The position numbers were made by a program, and so were the translations under genes. The notes below the pieces were generated by a model. The model was given only the letters and a program-made list of their open reading frames with translations. It had not been told where the DNA came from and searched no databases. DNA of 39,691 nt from an uncultured Fibrobacter sp. (GTDB lineage: Bacteria > Fibrobacterota > Fibrobacteria > Fibrobacterales > Fibrobacteraceae), in the NCBI GenBank assembly GCA_946183925.1, contig CAMHDS010000013.1, forward strand, positions 1 to 39,691, in the 5' to 3' direction. Shown piece by piece: positions 22,130 through 28,953 of this stretch (positions are counted from its first letter, which is position 1; each line of letters starts with the position of its first letter).

Positions 22130-22561
22130 TTATGCCCTCTTGCGGTTGGCATTCGCCGCAAGCATAGCCTCCGAATCCTTCTTGTAGCAGAGTTGGAAGA
22201 TGATGTCCTCCACCTCCTCCGCCCGTGCCTTGTTTGCGGCAAGCCATTCCGCCGTGTCCACCACGGTTAGGGCATACGGCTCATCCAAATGCTCCAGTTC
22301 GCTCTTGAGGCGGGCAACCGCTTTCAAGTCTTGCTTGTTGGCGGGAATCTTGCAGTCCTCAAAGATGAAGGACTCCGCACAGGGGCCGTGTTGCCCTTCG
22401 TGCATATAGGAAGTCTTGTTCTTGCTATAGTTGTTCCACGGAATGTCGGGGAAGTATGCAAGCGCCTCCCACTGTGAGTTGCACGGGTTCTGTGCCATGA
22501 AGAAAACAACCCTTGTGAAAACCTTGCCCTTGGCGGTTCCGTTGTTCGTGTTCGTGTTCAT
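22130..22561 (-). CDS. hypothetical protein, 143 aa
   Basis: Begins MNTNTNNGTAKGKVFTRVVFFMAQNPCNSQWEALAYFPDIPWNNY; a beta-rich first half, then a helical second half (DLKAVARLKSELEHLDEPYALTVV, KARAEEVEDIIFQLCYKKDSEAMLAANANRKRA). No family recognised. Single-gene unit; the ATG at 22561 follows AAAGGACAACAAAG. Confidence 0.75.
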   Translation of the reverse strand: MNTNTNNGTAKGKVFTRVVFFMAQNPCNSQWEALAYFPDIPWNNYSKNKTSYMHEGQHGPCAESFIFEDCKIPANKQDLKAVARLKSELEHLDEPYALTVVDTAEWLAANKARAEEVEDIIFQLCYKKDSEAMLAANANRKRA

Positions 22562-22624
22562 CTTTGTTGTCCTTTCGGTGTCTTTGTCCTTGTTCATCAA
22601 CCCCACGCGGGGTCAACGCCGATA

Positions 22625-22653
22625 AGTATATCACACTTGCGGTCTCATTGCAA
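22625..22653 (-). promoter_or_regulatory. cassette promoter of 22130-22561
   Basis: -35 TTGCAA, 17 nt, TGATATACT, preceded by TTACCCGC. Leader hairpin ACCCC-GCGT-GGGGT at 22600-22613. Confidence 0.88.
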
Positions 22654-22798
22654 GCGGGTAATTTAACTTTTTTCATTTTTTCTTTCGGGGGGATTGAGGG
22701 GGTGTCGGAGCCGCACTACATCGAGCGCCGAACAGTCTGGGAACATTGGGCTTGGCGGACTTCGGCGGGGATGATTGCAGCATCGCAGAAGGGGAAAG
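22654..22798. other. terminator-to-promoter spacer
   Basis: No gene. Carries CATCGAGCGCCGAA (also at 24149-24162) and GGGGATGATTGCAGC on the plus strand, in the reverse order to the other spacers. Confidence 0.5.
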
Positions 22799-22828
22799 TA
22801 AAGAGGCGGACGCCGTAGCATCCGCCCC
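22799..22828 (-). terminator. intrinsic terminator after the lysozyme gene
   Basis: Stem GGCGGATGC/GCGTCCGCC with a TACG loop, followed by TCTTTACTTT. Confidence 0.72.
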
Positions 22829-22851
22829 GCACCATTGCCTAGAGGCAATCC

Positions 22852-23358
22852 CTAGCACCCCATGAACTGCCTCCGCTCCTTCTTCCGCCTTGACTTCAAG
22901 CCATCGCATACAACCTTGCGACCGCCCTTCGTCACGTACACCCATCGGGTGAACTCATCCGCCACAACCGCCCCCCGCTTGCCCTCCTTGAGCAGACGGC
23001 ACATCGTGGAGCTCTTGAAGTTCCCCCATCCCACATTGTAGATGAAGGAAATCAGAGCCGCCTCCTCCGCAACAGTTAGCGTCTGCCCGCCCAGTTCCGC
23101 CCGTAGCATAGCGGAGATACGGCGGCAGATTCGGGAGAGTTCCACGGATGCCTCGCCCTCTGAAACCCTCTTCTTGCCGACCCAACTGGCGGAAGTGAAC
23201 CCATAGCCAATCGTGCGGTTGCCCGCCGCATCGCTATATGCGGTGGAACGGAACCCCTCAACAGTCTTGAGAAATGCCGCCGCCTTGGTTGCCGCCTCTG
23301 TCGTGTCCGCCATCATCACGGCTAATGCCGTGGCAACAATGTAAGCAATCGTTTTCAT
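22852..23358 (-). CDS. endolysin, T4-type lysozyme (GH24), 168 aa, with N-terminal signal
   Basis: The catalytic triad has exact T4 lysozyme spacing: E34-x8-D43-x5-T49 in EGFRSTAYSDAAGNRTIGYG. The later ALISFIYNVGWGNFKSSTMCRLL matches the conserved substrate-binding helix region of the family. It hydrolyses the beta-1,4 bond between N-acetylmuramic acid and N-acetylglucosamine in peptidoglycan. The N-terminus MKTIAYIVATALAVMMADTTEA is hydrophobic and could be a Sec signal or a signal-arrest-release segment. The end is basic (KSRRKKERRQFMGC). No good Shine-Dalgarno site lies before the ATG; a GC-rich hairpin does. Third gene of the unit from 23941; no holin or spanin next to it is certain. Confidence 0.93.
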   Translation of the reverse strand: MKTIAYIVATALAVMMADTTEAATKAAAFLKTVEGFRSTAYSDAAGNRTIGYGFTSASWVGKKRVSEGEASVELSRICRRISAMLRAELGGQTLTVAEEAALISFIYNVGWGNFKSSTMCRLLKEGKRGAVVADEFTRWVYVTKGGRKVVCDGLKSRRKKERRQFMGC

Positions 23359-23369
23359 TGGTAGAAAAT

Positions 23370-23402
23370 GCCGAAGGGAAGGGGCAAGCCCTCCCCCTCG
23401 GT
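23370..23402 (-). other. hairpin just upstream of the lysozyme start
   Basis: CCGAGGGGGAGGG pairs imperfectly with CCCTTCCCTTCGG and is followed by CATTTTCTACCA and the lysozyme ATG. It may limit read-through or expose the start. Confidence 0.5.
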
Positions 23403-23418
23403 CTCCTTTCGTTGTCCG

Positions 23419-23613
23419 TTATGCCGCTTCCCTCACAAAAGCCTCCGCCTCACTTTCCTTGTGGAAAGAGGCAATGGCGAATCCGTCCTTGGGCTTGCCC
23501 CTATAGACTCTGAACTCCGTCCATTCCTCATCTGGGGAAGAAACCAGTTCGGGACGGATAACCAACTTGCCCTTGCGGTTTCGGTTGCCGTTGTTGTTTA
23601 CTGTCTTTTTCAT
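23419..23613 (-). CDS. hypothetical protein, 64 aa
   Basis: MKKTVNNNGNRNRKGKLVIRPELVSSPDEEWTEFRVYRGKPKDGFAIASFHKESEAEAFVREAA: a basic N-terminus then a beta-beta-alpha pattern. No known family. The ATG at 23613 follows AAAGGACAAAGAA, again with the GGACAA word between cistrons. Confidence 0.72.
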   Translation of the reverse strand: MKKTVNNNGNRNRKGKLVIRPELVSSPDEEWTEFRVYRGKPKDGFAIASFHKESEAEAFVREAA

Positions 23614-23653
23614 TTCTTTGTCCTTTCCTTGTTGTTGTCCTTGTTGGTTCGTT

Positions 23654-23941
23654 TTATCGTCCAATCATACAAGAGGCTAAATACTCGTCTTCTTCACTTG
23701 CGGCTATATGCAACTGCGGAGATTCCCGAAGATACCGCATCGTCTTGGGGCATTTTTTGGTATCAAACTTTATAACGGCGGGGAAGCAATAACCGTGCAT
23801 CTCGAGGAACTCTCGCCTATGGGCTTTAATATATTCCTCACATTCGGTTTTGCTTTTGCTTACAAGAATCAAAGCATCTGCCCTTGGCGGATACCTATGG
23901 TTGAAATCTTGGTAGATTTTAGCCGCTCCATACATTGTCAT
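23654..23941 (-). CDS. hypothetical protein, 95 aa
   Basis: Contains YQDFNHRYPPRADALILVSKSKTECEEYIKAHRREFLEMHGY, an alpha/beta arrangement, ending in an acidic helix (ASEEDEYLASCMIGR). The ATG at 23941 follows AAAGGAATAAAAAA; a second ATG lies two codons downstream. First gene of the lysozyme unit. Confidence 0.73.
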   Translation of the reverse strand: MTMYGAAKIYQDFNHRYPPRADALILVSKSKTECEEYIKAHRREFLEMHGYCFPAVIKFDTKKCPKTMRYLRESPQLHIAASEEDEYLASCMIGR

Positions 23942-23997
23942 TTTTTTATTCCTTTCTTTGTTGTCCTTGTTTCGCCCTTTTGTGGGCTTCGGCGCAT

Positions 23998-24026
23998 AGT
24001 ATATCAAATCTCCGTTTGTATTGCAA
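23998..24026 (-). promoter_or_regulatory. cassette promoter of the lysozyme unit 22852-23941
   Basis: -35 TTGCAA, 17 nt, TGATATACT, preceded by TTACCCCC. Leader hairpin GCCC-ACAAAA-GGGC at 23974-23987. Confidence 0.88.
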
Positions 24027-24170
24027 GGGGGTAATCAAAACTTTTTTCATTTTTTTTGAAGGGTGTCGGAAGGGTGTCGGAAGCACCTCAAAGTCGTTAG
24101 GCTAAACCATCGGCGGACGGATTGTGTAGGGATGAACTGGGCTGCACCATCGAGCGCCGAAGTCTGAAGC
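24027..24170. other. terminator-to-promoter spacer
   Basis: No gene. Contains a short direct repeat GAAGGGTGTCG (24059-24080), CATCGGCGGACGG (also in the 28718-28879 spacer) and CCATCGAGCGCCGAA (also in 22654-22798). Confidence 0.5.
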
Positions 24171-24202
24171 AAAAAGGGGCGGCGGATTGTTCCGCCGTCC
24201 CC
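24171..24202 (-). terminator. intrinsic terminator after 24236-24565
   Basis: Long stem GGGGACGGCGGA/TCCGCCGCCCC with an ACAA loop, followed by TTTTTGC. Confidence 0.87.
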
Positions 24203-24235
24203 GCCGTTCTAGGGCATCTGTGTAGTCAAAATCAA

Positions 24236-24565
24236 TCAGAAGGGAAACCATTTCAAGCCCGCATTCACAAGCCCCGCCACATCGCCCTCATTGTCCTTGC
24301 TTACGGCAAACTCCCCATTATACCCAAACTTGTAGATGTCCCAGACGGCTTCACCGTTGCCAATGTCCCGATAGACATAAACTATCGCACCATATGGAAT
24401 GTCAATTCCGTCTATCATAAAGTCTGTGAAAGAAATTGTGTCTTCGCAATAGCAATCTGCATCCACAAAAGTTTTACCTTCCGCAAGAGCCCGCTGAATC
24501 TCTTCAAAGAAGGCTTCCACCTTTTTGGCTTCGCCCTTGTCTTCCGTAATCATCATTTTCTTCAT
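24236..24565 (-). CDS. hypothetical acidic protein, 109 aa
   Basis: MKKMMITEDKGEAKKVEAFFEEIQRALAEGKTFVDADCYCEDTISFTDFMIDGIDIPYGAIVYVYRD...: an N-terminal helix and beta strands, acidic. No family recognised. Single-gene unit; the ATG at 24565 follows AAGGACAAGGCA. Confidence 0.75.
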   Translation of the reverse strand: MKKMMITEDKGEAKKVEAFFEEIQRALAEGKTFVDADCYCEDTISFTDFMIDGIDIPYGAIVYVYRDIGNGEAVWDIYKFGYNGEFAVSKDNEGDVAGLVNAGLKWFPF

Positions 24566-24624
24566 TGCCTTGTCCTTGTCTTTGTTGTCCTTGTTGTCGT
24601 GCCTTCCACGCGGAAAGCACCCAT

Positions 24625-24653
24625 AGTATACCACACTTTCGGTCGCATTGCAA
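24625..24653 (-). promoter_or_regulatory. cassette promoter of 24236-24565
   Basis: -35 TTGCAA, 17 nt, TGGTATACT, preceded by TTGCCCCC. Long leader hairpin with arms GTGCTTTCC and GGAAGGCAC around the GCGT loop (24601-24620). Confidence 0.88.
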
Positions 24654-24670
24654 GGGGGCAATGTAAGATT

Positions 24671-24868
24671 TTAGAAAAAAGTTTTAACACCACTTTTTAC
24701 GGCTCTCAACCTAATAAGTTTAGCCCAAACGCTACAAGCCGAATCGCATATAGAAGAGCTAGGGCATCCCCTACATTCCTCATCATGGAGTCCTTCGTTA
24801 GCCTTGCATAGTTCAAGCCGAAAGGCTTCTATCAACTTAATCAACCGCTCTATGTCCTCTTTAGACAT
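24671..24868 (-). CDS. small cysteine-rich protein, 65 aa
   Basis: MSKEDIERLIKLIEAFRLELCKANEGLHDEECRGCPSSSICDSACSVWAKLIRL...: a helix, a Cys cluster (C-x2-C-x5-C-x3-C) and a basic end. May bind zinc or an iron-sulfur cluster. The ATG directly follows the stop of 24869-25120 (TAAATG) with GGGAGGGG upstream, so translation is coupled. Confidence 0.73.
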   Translation of the reverse strand: MSKEDIERLIKLIEAFRLELCKANEGLHDEECRGCPSSSICDSACSVWAKLIRLRAVKSGVKTFF

Positions 24869-25120
24869 TTACCGCCCCTCCCAAGGCAACATCCGCCCAT
24901 CGTCTATGCTCTTGATGAGGTATAGGTAAGCACCCGCCTTTACCACTAGCGCCCGCTTGCCCCAGTAGAGGTTCCGCATCCCCGTCAAGTTCCCGTGAGG
25001 CCCTGCGGATGCTTGGCAGTTCTCTTCGAGCCACCGCACCCACTTCGCCGCATCGGGAGTCTGCTTCTTGTTGAGGTAGACTGTCCGCCCCCTCTTGGTT
25101 GTTCCGTTGTCTTTCTTCAT
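24869..25120 (-). CDS. hypothetical basic protein, 83 aa
   Basis: MKKDNGTTKRGRTVYLNKKQTPDAAKWVRWLEENCQASAGPHGNLTGMRNLYWGKRALVVKAGAYLYLIKS...: basic, Trp-rich, may bind nucleic acid. AAAGGA lies 9 nt before the ATG. Third gene of the unit from 25810. Confidence 0.74.
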   Translation of the reverse strand: MKKDNGTTKRGRTVYLNKKQTPDAAKWVRWLEENCQASAGPHGNLTGMRNLYWGKRALVVKAGAYLYLIKSIDDGRMLPWEGR

Positions 25121-25134
25121 TGGTTTTATTCCTT

Positions 25135-25431
25135 TCATTTCCAAGCCGTGTTGACTCTGTACTTCGCCTTGTAGATTTCCTTCGTTCCCGCCGCAACCCG
25201 CTTCGTAGCCAACTGAAGAGCCTTGCGGACGGCATTGACTGGACACTCCTCGCCTATGCAACCTCCCATAGACACGTTGTTGCGGTAAGGACAGTTGTTG
25301 CAAGCCTTGGCGGCGGCATTCACAACTGAAGGGTGTGCCTCTGCGGCGAACTTCGCCACGCCAGAACTCCACCTCTGCACCTCTTCTGTCGTGTTGTATC
25401 GTGCAACCCGCTCTGCCGTGTCCTTCGTCAT
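25135..25431 (-). CDS. hypothetical protein with a four-cysteine cluster, 98 aa
   Basis: C44-x2-C47-x10-C58-x4-C63 (CNNCPYRNNVSMGGCIGEEC) is a likely zinc or iron-sulfur site, between two helical parts. No family recognised. The upstream stop lies 1 nt before this ATG, so the genes are coupled. Confidence 0.75.
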   Translation of the reverse strand: MTKDTAERVARYNTTEEVQRWSSGVAKFAAEAHPSVVNAAAKACNNCPYRNNVSMGGCIGEECPVNAVRKALQLATKRVAAGTKEIYKAKYRVNTAWK

Positions 25432-25432
25432 C

Positions 25433-25810
25433 TTACTTGCCCTTCCCCTTCGTCACCTTAATCCCCTCATTCTCCAACCATGCGAAGAGATACACCGCCT
25501 CTTCGTTGGAAAGGCTTTCCGCCATCTCTTGATAGGTTGCCATCCCATCTGCAATCTGGGAACCAATTTCATTCAGTTGAACCACTTGAAGGTTGGAAAG
25601 CCCCAAGTCTTCAAGCGCCAACTTCTGCAGGTTCCACCGCTTCCCATCCTTGCGGACTTTCTTCTTCTTGTTGTCAATCGCCTCAACCTCAACCAGACGA
25701 ATGGAGTCCCACGACATACCGCACCCGAACACGGCTTCGTGTATCCGCTCCTCCGTGGGCATCGACTCGCCCTTCTTGGTTGTAATCGTAACCTTGAAAC
25801 TTCTTGTCAT
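25433..25810 (-). CDS. hypothetical protein with TExRIxxAV start, 125 aa
   Basis: The N-terminus (FKVTITTKKGESMPTEERIHEAVFGCGMSWDSIRLVEVEAID) aligns with the start of 30047-30400 (YTVEVEMKEGYSPMTERRIETAVWDSAPTQGSIRNVSV): a shared domain of about 45 residues. The C-terminal half is helical (LGLSNLQVVQLNEIGSQIADGMATYQEMAESLSNEEAVYLFAWLENEGIKVTKGKGK). First gene of the unit down to 24671. Confidence 0.77.
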   Translation of the reverse strand: MTRSFKVTITTKKGESMPTEERIHEAVFGCGMSWDSIRLVEVEAIDNKKKKVRKDGKRWNLQKLALEDLGLSNLQVVQLNEIGSQIADGMATYQEMAESLSNEEAVYLFAWLENEGIKVTKGKGK

Positions 25811-25863
25811 TGTCTTTGTCCTTTCTTTGTCCTTGTTCTGCCCTTTTGGGCTTGACGGCGAAT

Positions 25864-25892
25864 AGTATACCACACTCCCTTTAGGCTTGCAA
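25864..25892 (-). promoter_or_regulatory. cassette promoter, unit 24671-25810
   Basis: -35 TTGCAA, 17 nt, TGGTATACT, preceded by TTACCCCC. Leader hairpin GCCC-AAAA-GGGC at 25840-25851. Confidence 0.88.
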
Positions 25893-25910
25893 GGGGGTAA
25901 TGAGTGAAAA

Positions 25911-25962
25911 ATAAAAAAAAGAAATAGCCGCCGTCCTAGGGGGTGGGGATAAGACGGCGGCT
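25911..25962 (-). terminator. intrinsic terminator after 25991-26446
   Basis: Ten-base stem AGCCGCCGTC/GACGGCGGCT followed by ATTTCTTTTTTTT. Confidence 0.87.
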
Positions 25963-25990
25963 AAAGGTTTGTCTATAGAAGCCCTTACAG

Positions 25991-26446
25991 TCAACTTGGC
26001 GGAATGCCCTGTCCGTGCTGCCTTGCCTCTTGGTTGTAGTCCGCTATGACGCCCTTCGTTATGGCAACGTCAACCAGATGTTCGTGGAATGCCGTGGGGA
26101 TGAGCATCTGGCGTCCGTCTGGATACTTGGCAGTCCCGTTCCGCCACCTCTCCGTCCACTCCACGCAGACTATGCGGGCGGTGTCCGCCAACCCCTTCCA
26201 CAATGCGGAGAACGGAGCCATCAATGCAATCAGAACCCCTAGGAGAAACCAGACGGGGAGCATCAGACCCCTCTTCCACCAAGGCAATCCAGAATCTCTG
26301 CACCGAACCAACAACATAAGGAACGGGGCGAACGGAATCAGTAGGACTCCAGAAGCCGACAGAAGGACTGTGCGGAGAACACCCTGCAGCACAAGAACCT
26401 CAATCCTCACTAGGGTTGTGGCGGCACTCTCTGGAATCGTGTCCAT
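25991..26446 (-). CDS. membrane protein, two membrane segments, 151 aa
   Basis: Hydrophobic segments at about 17-48 and 58-80 separated by a short basic loop (RCRDSGLPWWKRG), then a soluble C-terminal half. A holin is possible from size and topology, but the lysozyme is 2.6 kb away in another unit. No clear Shine-Dalgarno; the ATG is 3 nt after the upstream stop, so re-initiation is likely. Confidence 0.74.
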   Translation of the reverse strand: MDTIPESAATTLVRIEVLVLQGVLRTVLLSASGVLLIPFAPFLMLLVRCRDSGLPWWKRGLMLPVWFLLGVLIALMAPFSALWKGLADTARIVCVEWTERWRNGTAKYPDGRQMLIPTAFHEHLVDVAITKGVIADYNQEARQHGQGIPPS

Positions 26447-26449
26447 CGG

Positions 26450-26962
26450 CTAGATAGTGCAATAAGTTGTGGTGGGGACATCAACCGTGACAATCTCCCC
26501 AAGCCAGTAGGCGAATGCGGCATCGACGCTCTTGTGGCCAGTGGAGAAGTCCATCACCTCTTTGCACTTGGGATGTTCCTTGCACCACTCGAGGAACTTG
26601 TCGTAAGCCTGCTGCACGTCAAGGCCCGCTCTGTGGTAGACATAAGCCCTTGTCATCGTAGCCTTTGAAGTGGGCGGCTCTGGGGGTGTCGTGACGGAAT
26701 CCCCTTGGATAGAGGGCATCGGCGGGGGCGGGGGCAGTTCTTCCGCCTTGGTTCCCGTGGCGGTCGTGGTCTCTGGATTGACGGCGGGTTGCCCAACCGA
26801 ATCGCTCTCTGCCGTCTTCCCTTCGCCAAATGCCATGTACATAATGTACTTCGCAATGACGAACTGCTCTCCCTTGGAAAGGGCGGTGAACTTATCGCCC
26901 TTCGCCTCTACCATCGTCCGCGCCCACTCTAGCACGTCCGCATCAGTCTCTATCTTCTTCAT
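26450..26962 (-). CDS. hypothetical protein with Pro-rich linker, 170 aa
   Basis: An N-terminal helical domain (KKIETDADVLEWARTMVEAKGDKFTALSKGEQFVIAKYIMYMAFG), a Pro/Thr-rich linker (about 75-100, ELPPPPPMPS), and a C-terminal helical domain (AYVYHRAGLDVQQAYDKFLEWCKEHPKCKEVMDF). No family recognised. The ATG at 26962 has AAGGAG 10 nt upstream; a TTG extension is possible but poor. The 5' leader is unusually long (about 115 nt) with a CCGCC-GAGT-GGCGG hairpin and an ATGTGA minimal open frame. Confidence 0.74.
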   Translation of the reverse strand: MKKIETDADVLEWARTMVEAKGDKFTALSKGEQFVIAKYIMYMAFGEGKTAESDSVGQPAVNPETTTATGTKAEELPPPPPMPSIQGDSVTTPPEPPTSKATMTRAYVYHRAGLDVQQAYDKFLEWCKEHPKCKEVMDFSTGHKSVDAAFAYWLGEIVTVDVPTTTYCTI

Positions 26963-27085
26963 CTTCCTTGCACTCCTTGAACTCAAAAAGCCCGTAGCCG
27001 CCGCTCCGAATTGAGCCAACTCACATGAACTCCCAACCCGTCACGGCGACTACTCCCCGCCACTCGGCGGAAATCGTCGGGATGA

Positions 27086-27115
27086 AGTATACCACATTTT
27101 CGGACGGGCTTGCAA
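27086..27115 (-). promoter_or_regulatory. cassette promoter, unit 25991-26962
   Basis: -35 TTGCAA, 18 nt, TGGTATACT, preceded by TTCCCCC. Followed by an atypically long leader. Confidence 0.85.
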
Positions 27116-27130
27116 GGGGGAATTGCGGGA

Positions 27131-27168
27131 AAATAAAAGCCCCTCCCCCGTAAGGGGGAAGGGCGGGC
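27131..27168 (-). terminator. intrinsic terminator after 27203-27559
   Basis: GCCCTTCCCCC pairs with GGGGGAGGGGC around TTAC, followed by TTTTATTTTC. Confidence 0.87.
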
Positions 27169-27202
27169 TTGGTCGTGCCTCGCTCAATCAATTAGGCGGG
27201 GC

Positions 27203-27559
27203 TTATGCCGCCTTGTCCGTAGCCGCCGCCATAGCCGCACGGCGGCGGGCTTTAGCCGCCTTGCGGCGGAGCTTGCACTTCTCCCTACGGCGGTCCTCCC
27301 TTGTGAGATTGCGGGCAAGTTCAATCGCATCGCCCAGACGGGTGCGGTTCACAGTCCGCCCCAGATTGAGCGGCATCGGGTTCCGCCCTTCCCGCAACAT
27401 CTGGAGGTGAGCGGCATGCTTCGCCGTCCATCCCTCCCGCTTTTCCAGAATGGTGATTGCGGCATTCCGCCCGACCTCGGTGAGGGTGATACCCTCAAGC
27501 CCGTAGGCTTGAATGTAATCCATAGTCTCCGTCACGGTCATGTAGTCTCTAATTCTCAT
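27203..27559 (-). CDS. hypothetical protein with MxIRD start and basic tail, 118 aa
   Basis: Begins MRIRDYMTVTETMDYIQAYGLEGITLTEVG, similar in its first residues to the MxIRDxQ proteins, and ends in a helix extremely rich in Arg, Lys and Ala (REDRRREKCKLRRKAAKARRRAAMAAATDKAA) that should bind nucleic acid or an acidic partner. The ATG at 27559 follows AGAGGACGAAGAA. Single-gene unit. Confidence 0.75.
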   Translation of the reverse strand: MRIRDYMTVTETMDYIQAYGLEGITLTEVGRNAAITILEKREGWTAKHAAHLQMLREGRNPMPLNLGRTVNRTRLGDAIELARNLTREDRRREKCKLRRKAAKARRRAAMAAATDKAA

Positions 27560-27617
27560 TTCTTCGTCCTCTTCTGTCTTGTCCTTGTTAGTAGCCCCAC
27601 GCGGGGCTTCGGCACAT

Positions 27618-27646
27618 AGTATATCAAATCTCCGTTTGCCTTGCAA
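27618..27646 (-). promoter_or_regulatory. cassette promoter of 27203-27559
   Basis: -35 TTGCAA, 17 nt, TGATATACT, preceded by TTACCATC. Leader hairpin AGCCCC-GCGT-GGGGCT at 27593-27608. Confidence 0.88.
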
Positions 27647-27689
27647 GATGGTAATTGAAAAAAGTTTTACTTTTCCTCTAGCCCCAGAA

Positions 27690-27998
27690 TCAGAACGGCA
27701 CGGGTTCGTCAAGTTCCCCGTTGTCGGACGGGTCAAGCATCCTATCGGCAAACGTGACAAGGGCATCAATTCCCTCATCAATCCCAATAGCGAAAGCCGC
27801 CGCCGCAAACCTCCGCTCTATCTCATCATCGGTAAGGTTCACCACGTTTCCCAGACGTGCGGGGCGCTCCGTCTCCTCCCCGCAAACTTCAAGGATGACT
27901 TCGGCATCCGCTCCGTCCCGCTCCTTGTCAAATCCGTATGCGGACAATCCGTATTTGTCCATGAGCCGATTGCACTTTTCGCTCATCCAGTCTATCAT
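27690..27998 (-). CDS. hypothetical acidic protein, 102 aa
   Basis: MIDWMSEKCNRLMDKYGLSAYGFDKERDGADAEVILEVCGEETERPARLGNVVNLTDDEIERRFAAAAFAIGIDEGIDALVTFADRML...: acidic, mixed alpha/beta then helical. No family recognised. GGAGAAGACAAG precedes the ATG; a 9 bp hairpin separates it from 28078-28623. Confidence 0.74.
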   Translation of the reverse strand: MIDWMSEKCNRLMDKYGLSAYGFDKERDGADAEVILEVCGEETERPARLGNVVNLTDDEIERRFAAAAFAIGIDEGIDALVTFADRMLDPSDNGELDEPVPF

Positions 27999-28039
27999 CT
28001 TGTCTTCTCCGTCTCTCTTTCGCTTGTGAATGATTGTGG

Positions 28040-28066
28040 AAGGGCTAGGCGGCTAGCCTAGCCCCT
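28040..28066 (-). other. intercistronic hairpin without T-tract
   Basis: Nine-base stem GGGCTAGGC/GCCTAGCCC with a TAGCC loop between 28078-28623 and 27690-27998. Confidence 0.6.
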
Positions 28067-28077
28067 CCGTTGTTTCC

Positions 28078-28623
28078 TTATGCGGCATTCACGGCAACCT
28101 TGAGCGCCGCCCTCTTGGGCATTTCGGGGGAGATTTCCGTGTACATGGCCTCCCCGTTGCTGAAACGGGCAACCACCCCCAACTCCATAAGCCCAATTTC
28201 CTTCTTTGCCTTCTGCAAGGCACGGCGGAGCCAATTACCCTCGCTCTTGTACTTGCGGAGCATCTTGGAACGGCACATGCCGAATTCATAATTGGATTCG
28301 TCATTGTCCATTTCTTCAACATCGCAATACTTCTCATCCACGTAAAACTGCACCCCAGAGTAGTATCCGCTCACAACGGAGACGGTGAAGAAGGTAAGGT
28401 ATTCGTTCAACTCCTCCGCCTTTTCCTCCATTTGCCTAATGCGGTCTTGCATACCCAACTCATCGTAGACTTCCTCAACTTCGGTAAGGTCTGCACCGCA
28501 ACATTCGCACTTGTCGGGTGTTCCGCCTTGTCCGCAACCGCATTCGGGGCAAACCTTCATTTCGAGGTCTTCCGTCACAATGAGCGGGAAATCCCGCATT
28601 GACTTGAAGTTGCTAGTAGCCAT
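28078..28623 (-). CDS. zinc-ribbon protein, 181 aa
   Basis: C25-x2-C28 and C39-x2-C42 (VCPECGCGQGGTPDKCECCGAD) form a zinc ribbon near the N-terminus. A coil follows (LGMQDRIRQMEEKAEELNEYLTFF), then an alpha/beta part and a helical end (LRKYKSEGNWLRRALQKAKKE). The zinc ribbon suggests binding to nucleic acid or a protein complex. ATG at 28623 follows AAAGGACTAAAAAA. Confidence 0.78.
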   Translation of the reverse strand: MATSNFKSMRDFPLIVTEDLEMKVCPECGCGQGGTPDKCECCGADLTEVEEVYDELGMQDRIRQMEEKAEELNEYLTFFTVSVVSGYYSGVQFYVDEKYCDVEEMDNDESNYEFGMCRSKMLRKYKSEGNWLRRALQKAKKEIGLMELGVVARFSNGEAMYTEISPEMPKRAALKVAVNAA

Positions 28624-28688
28624 TTTTTTAGTCCTTTCGGTTTTTGTTGTCCTTGTCCTTGTGGGGCCTTGTTGTCCCAACGGCGCAT

Positions 28689-28717
28689 AGTATACCAAAA
28701 TCCCGTCCGCCTTGCAA
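28689..28717 (-). promoter_or_regulatory. cassette promoter, unit 27690-28623
   Basis: -35 TTGCAA, 17 nt, TGGTATACT, preceded by TTACCCCC. Leader stem-loop GGGACAACAAGGCCCC, as at 19534. Confidence 0.88.
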
Positions 28718-28879
28718 GGGGGTAATCAAAAATAATTTAACTTTTTTCTGGCGGTGTCCAGACTAGAAAATCCGCTAGGTCGGCATAGCAATTTTGCTAG
28801 GGCATCGACGGACGGGGAAGGGAACGGGACGGGATGAGCCGCCCGTCTGGCAGCCGACTGCCCCCTCCGTCTGGAATGC
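28718..28879. other. gene-free spacer with a conserved hairpin
   Basis: Within the gene-free 28624-28953. Shares a 21-nt block (28763-28783) with 21944-21964 and a hairpin in the same place, here TAGCAA-TT-TTGCTA (28786-28799); the stems differ but pairing is kept. CATCGACGGACGG recurs at 24109. Confidence 0.55.
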
Positions 28880-28908
28880 AAAGAGGCGGCGGCTTTCGCC
28901 GTCGCCCC
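28880..28908 (-). terminator. probable terminator after 28954-29751
   Basis: Nine-base stem GGCGACGGC/GCCGCCGCC (one mismatch) with a GAAA loop, followed by TCTTTGC; short T-tract. Confidence 0.65.
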
Positions 28909-28953
28909 GTAATCGCAACATTCGGAGTTGTCTATTACTTGCCCCACTTCATA

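Noticed and set aside
26985..26990. ATGTGA mini reading frame in the long leader of 26450-26962
   Set aside because: A start followed by a stop may be chance; there is no Shine-Dalgarno site before it. Mentioned only in the gene note.
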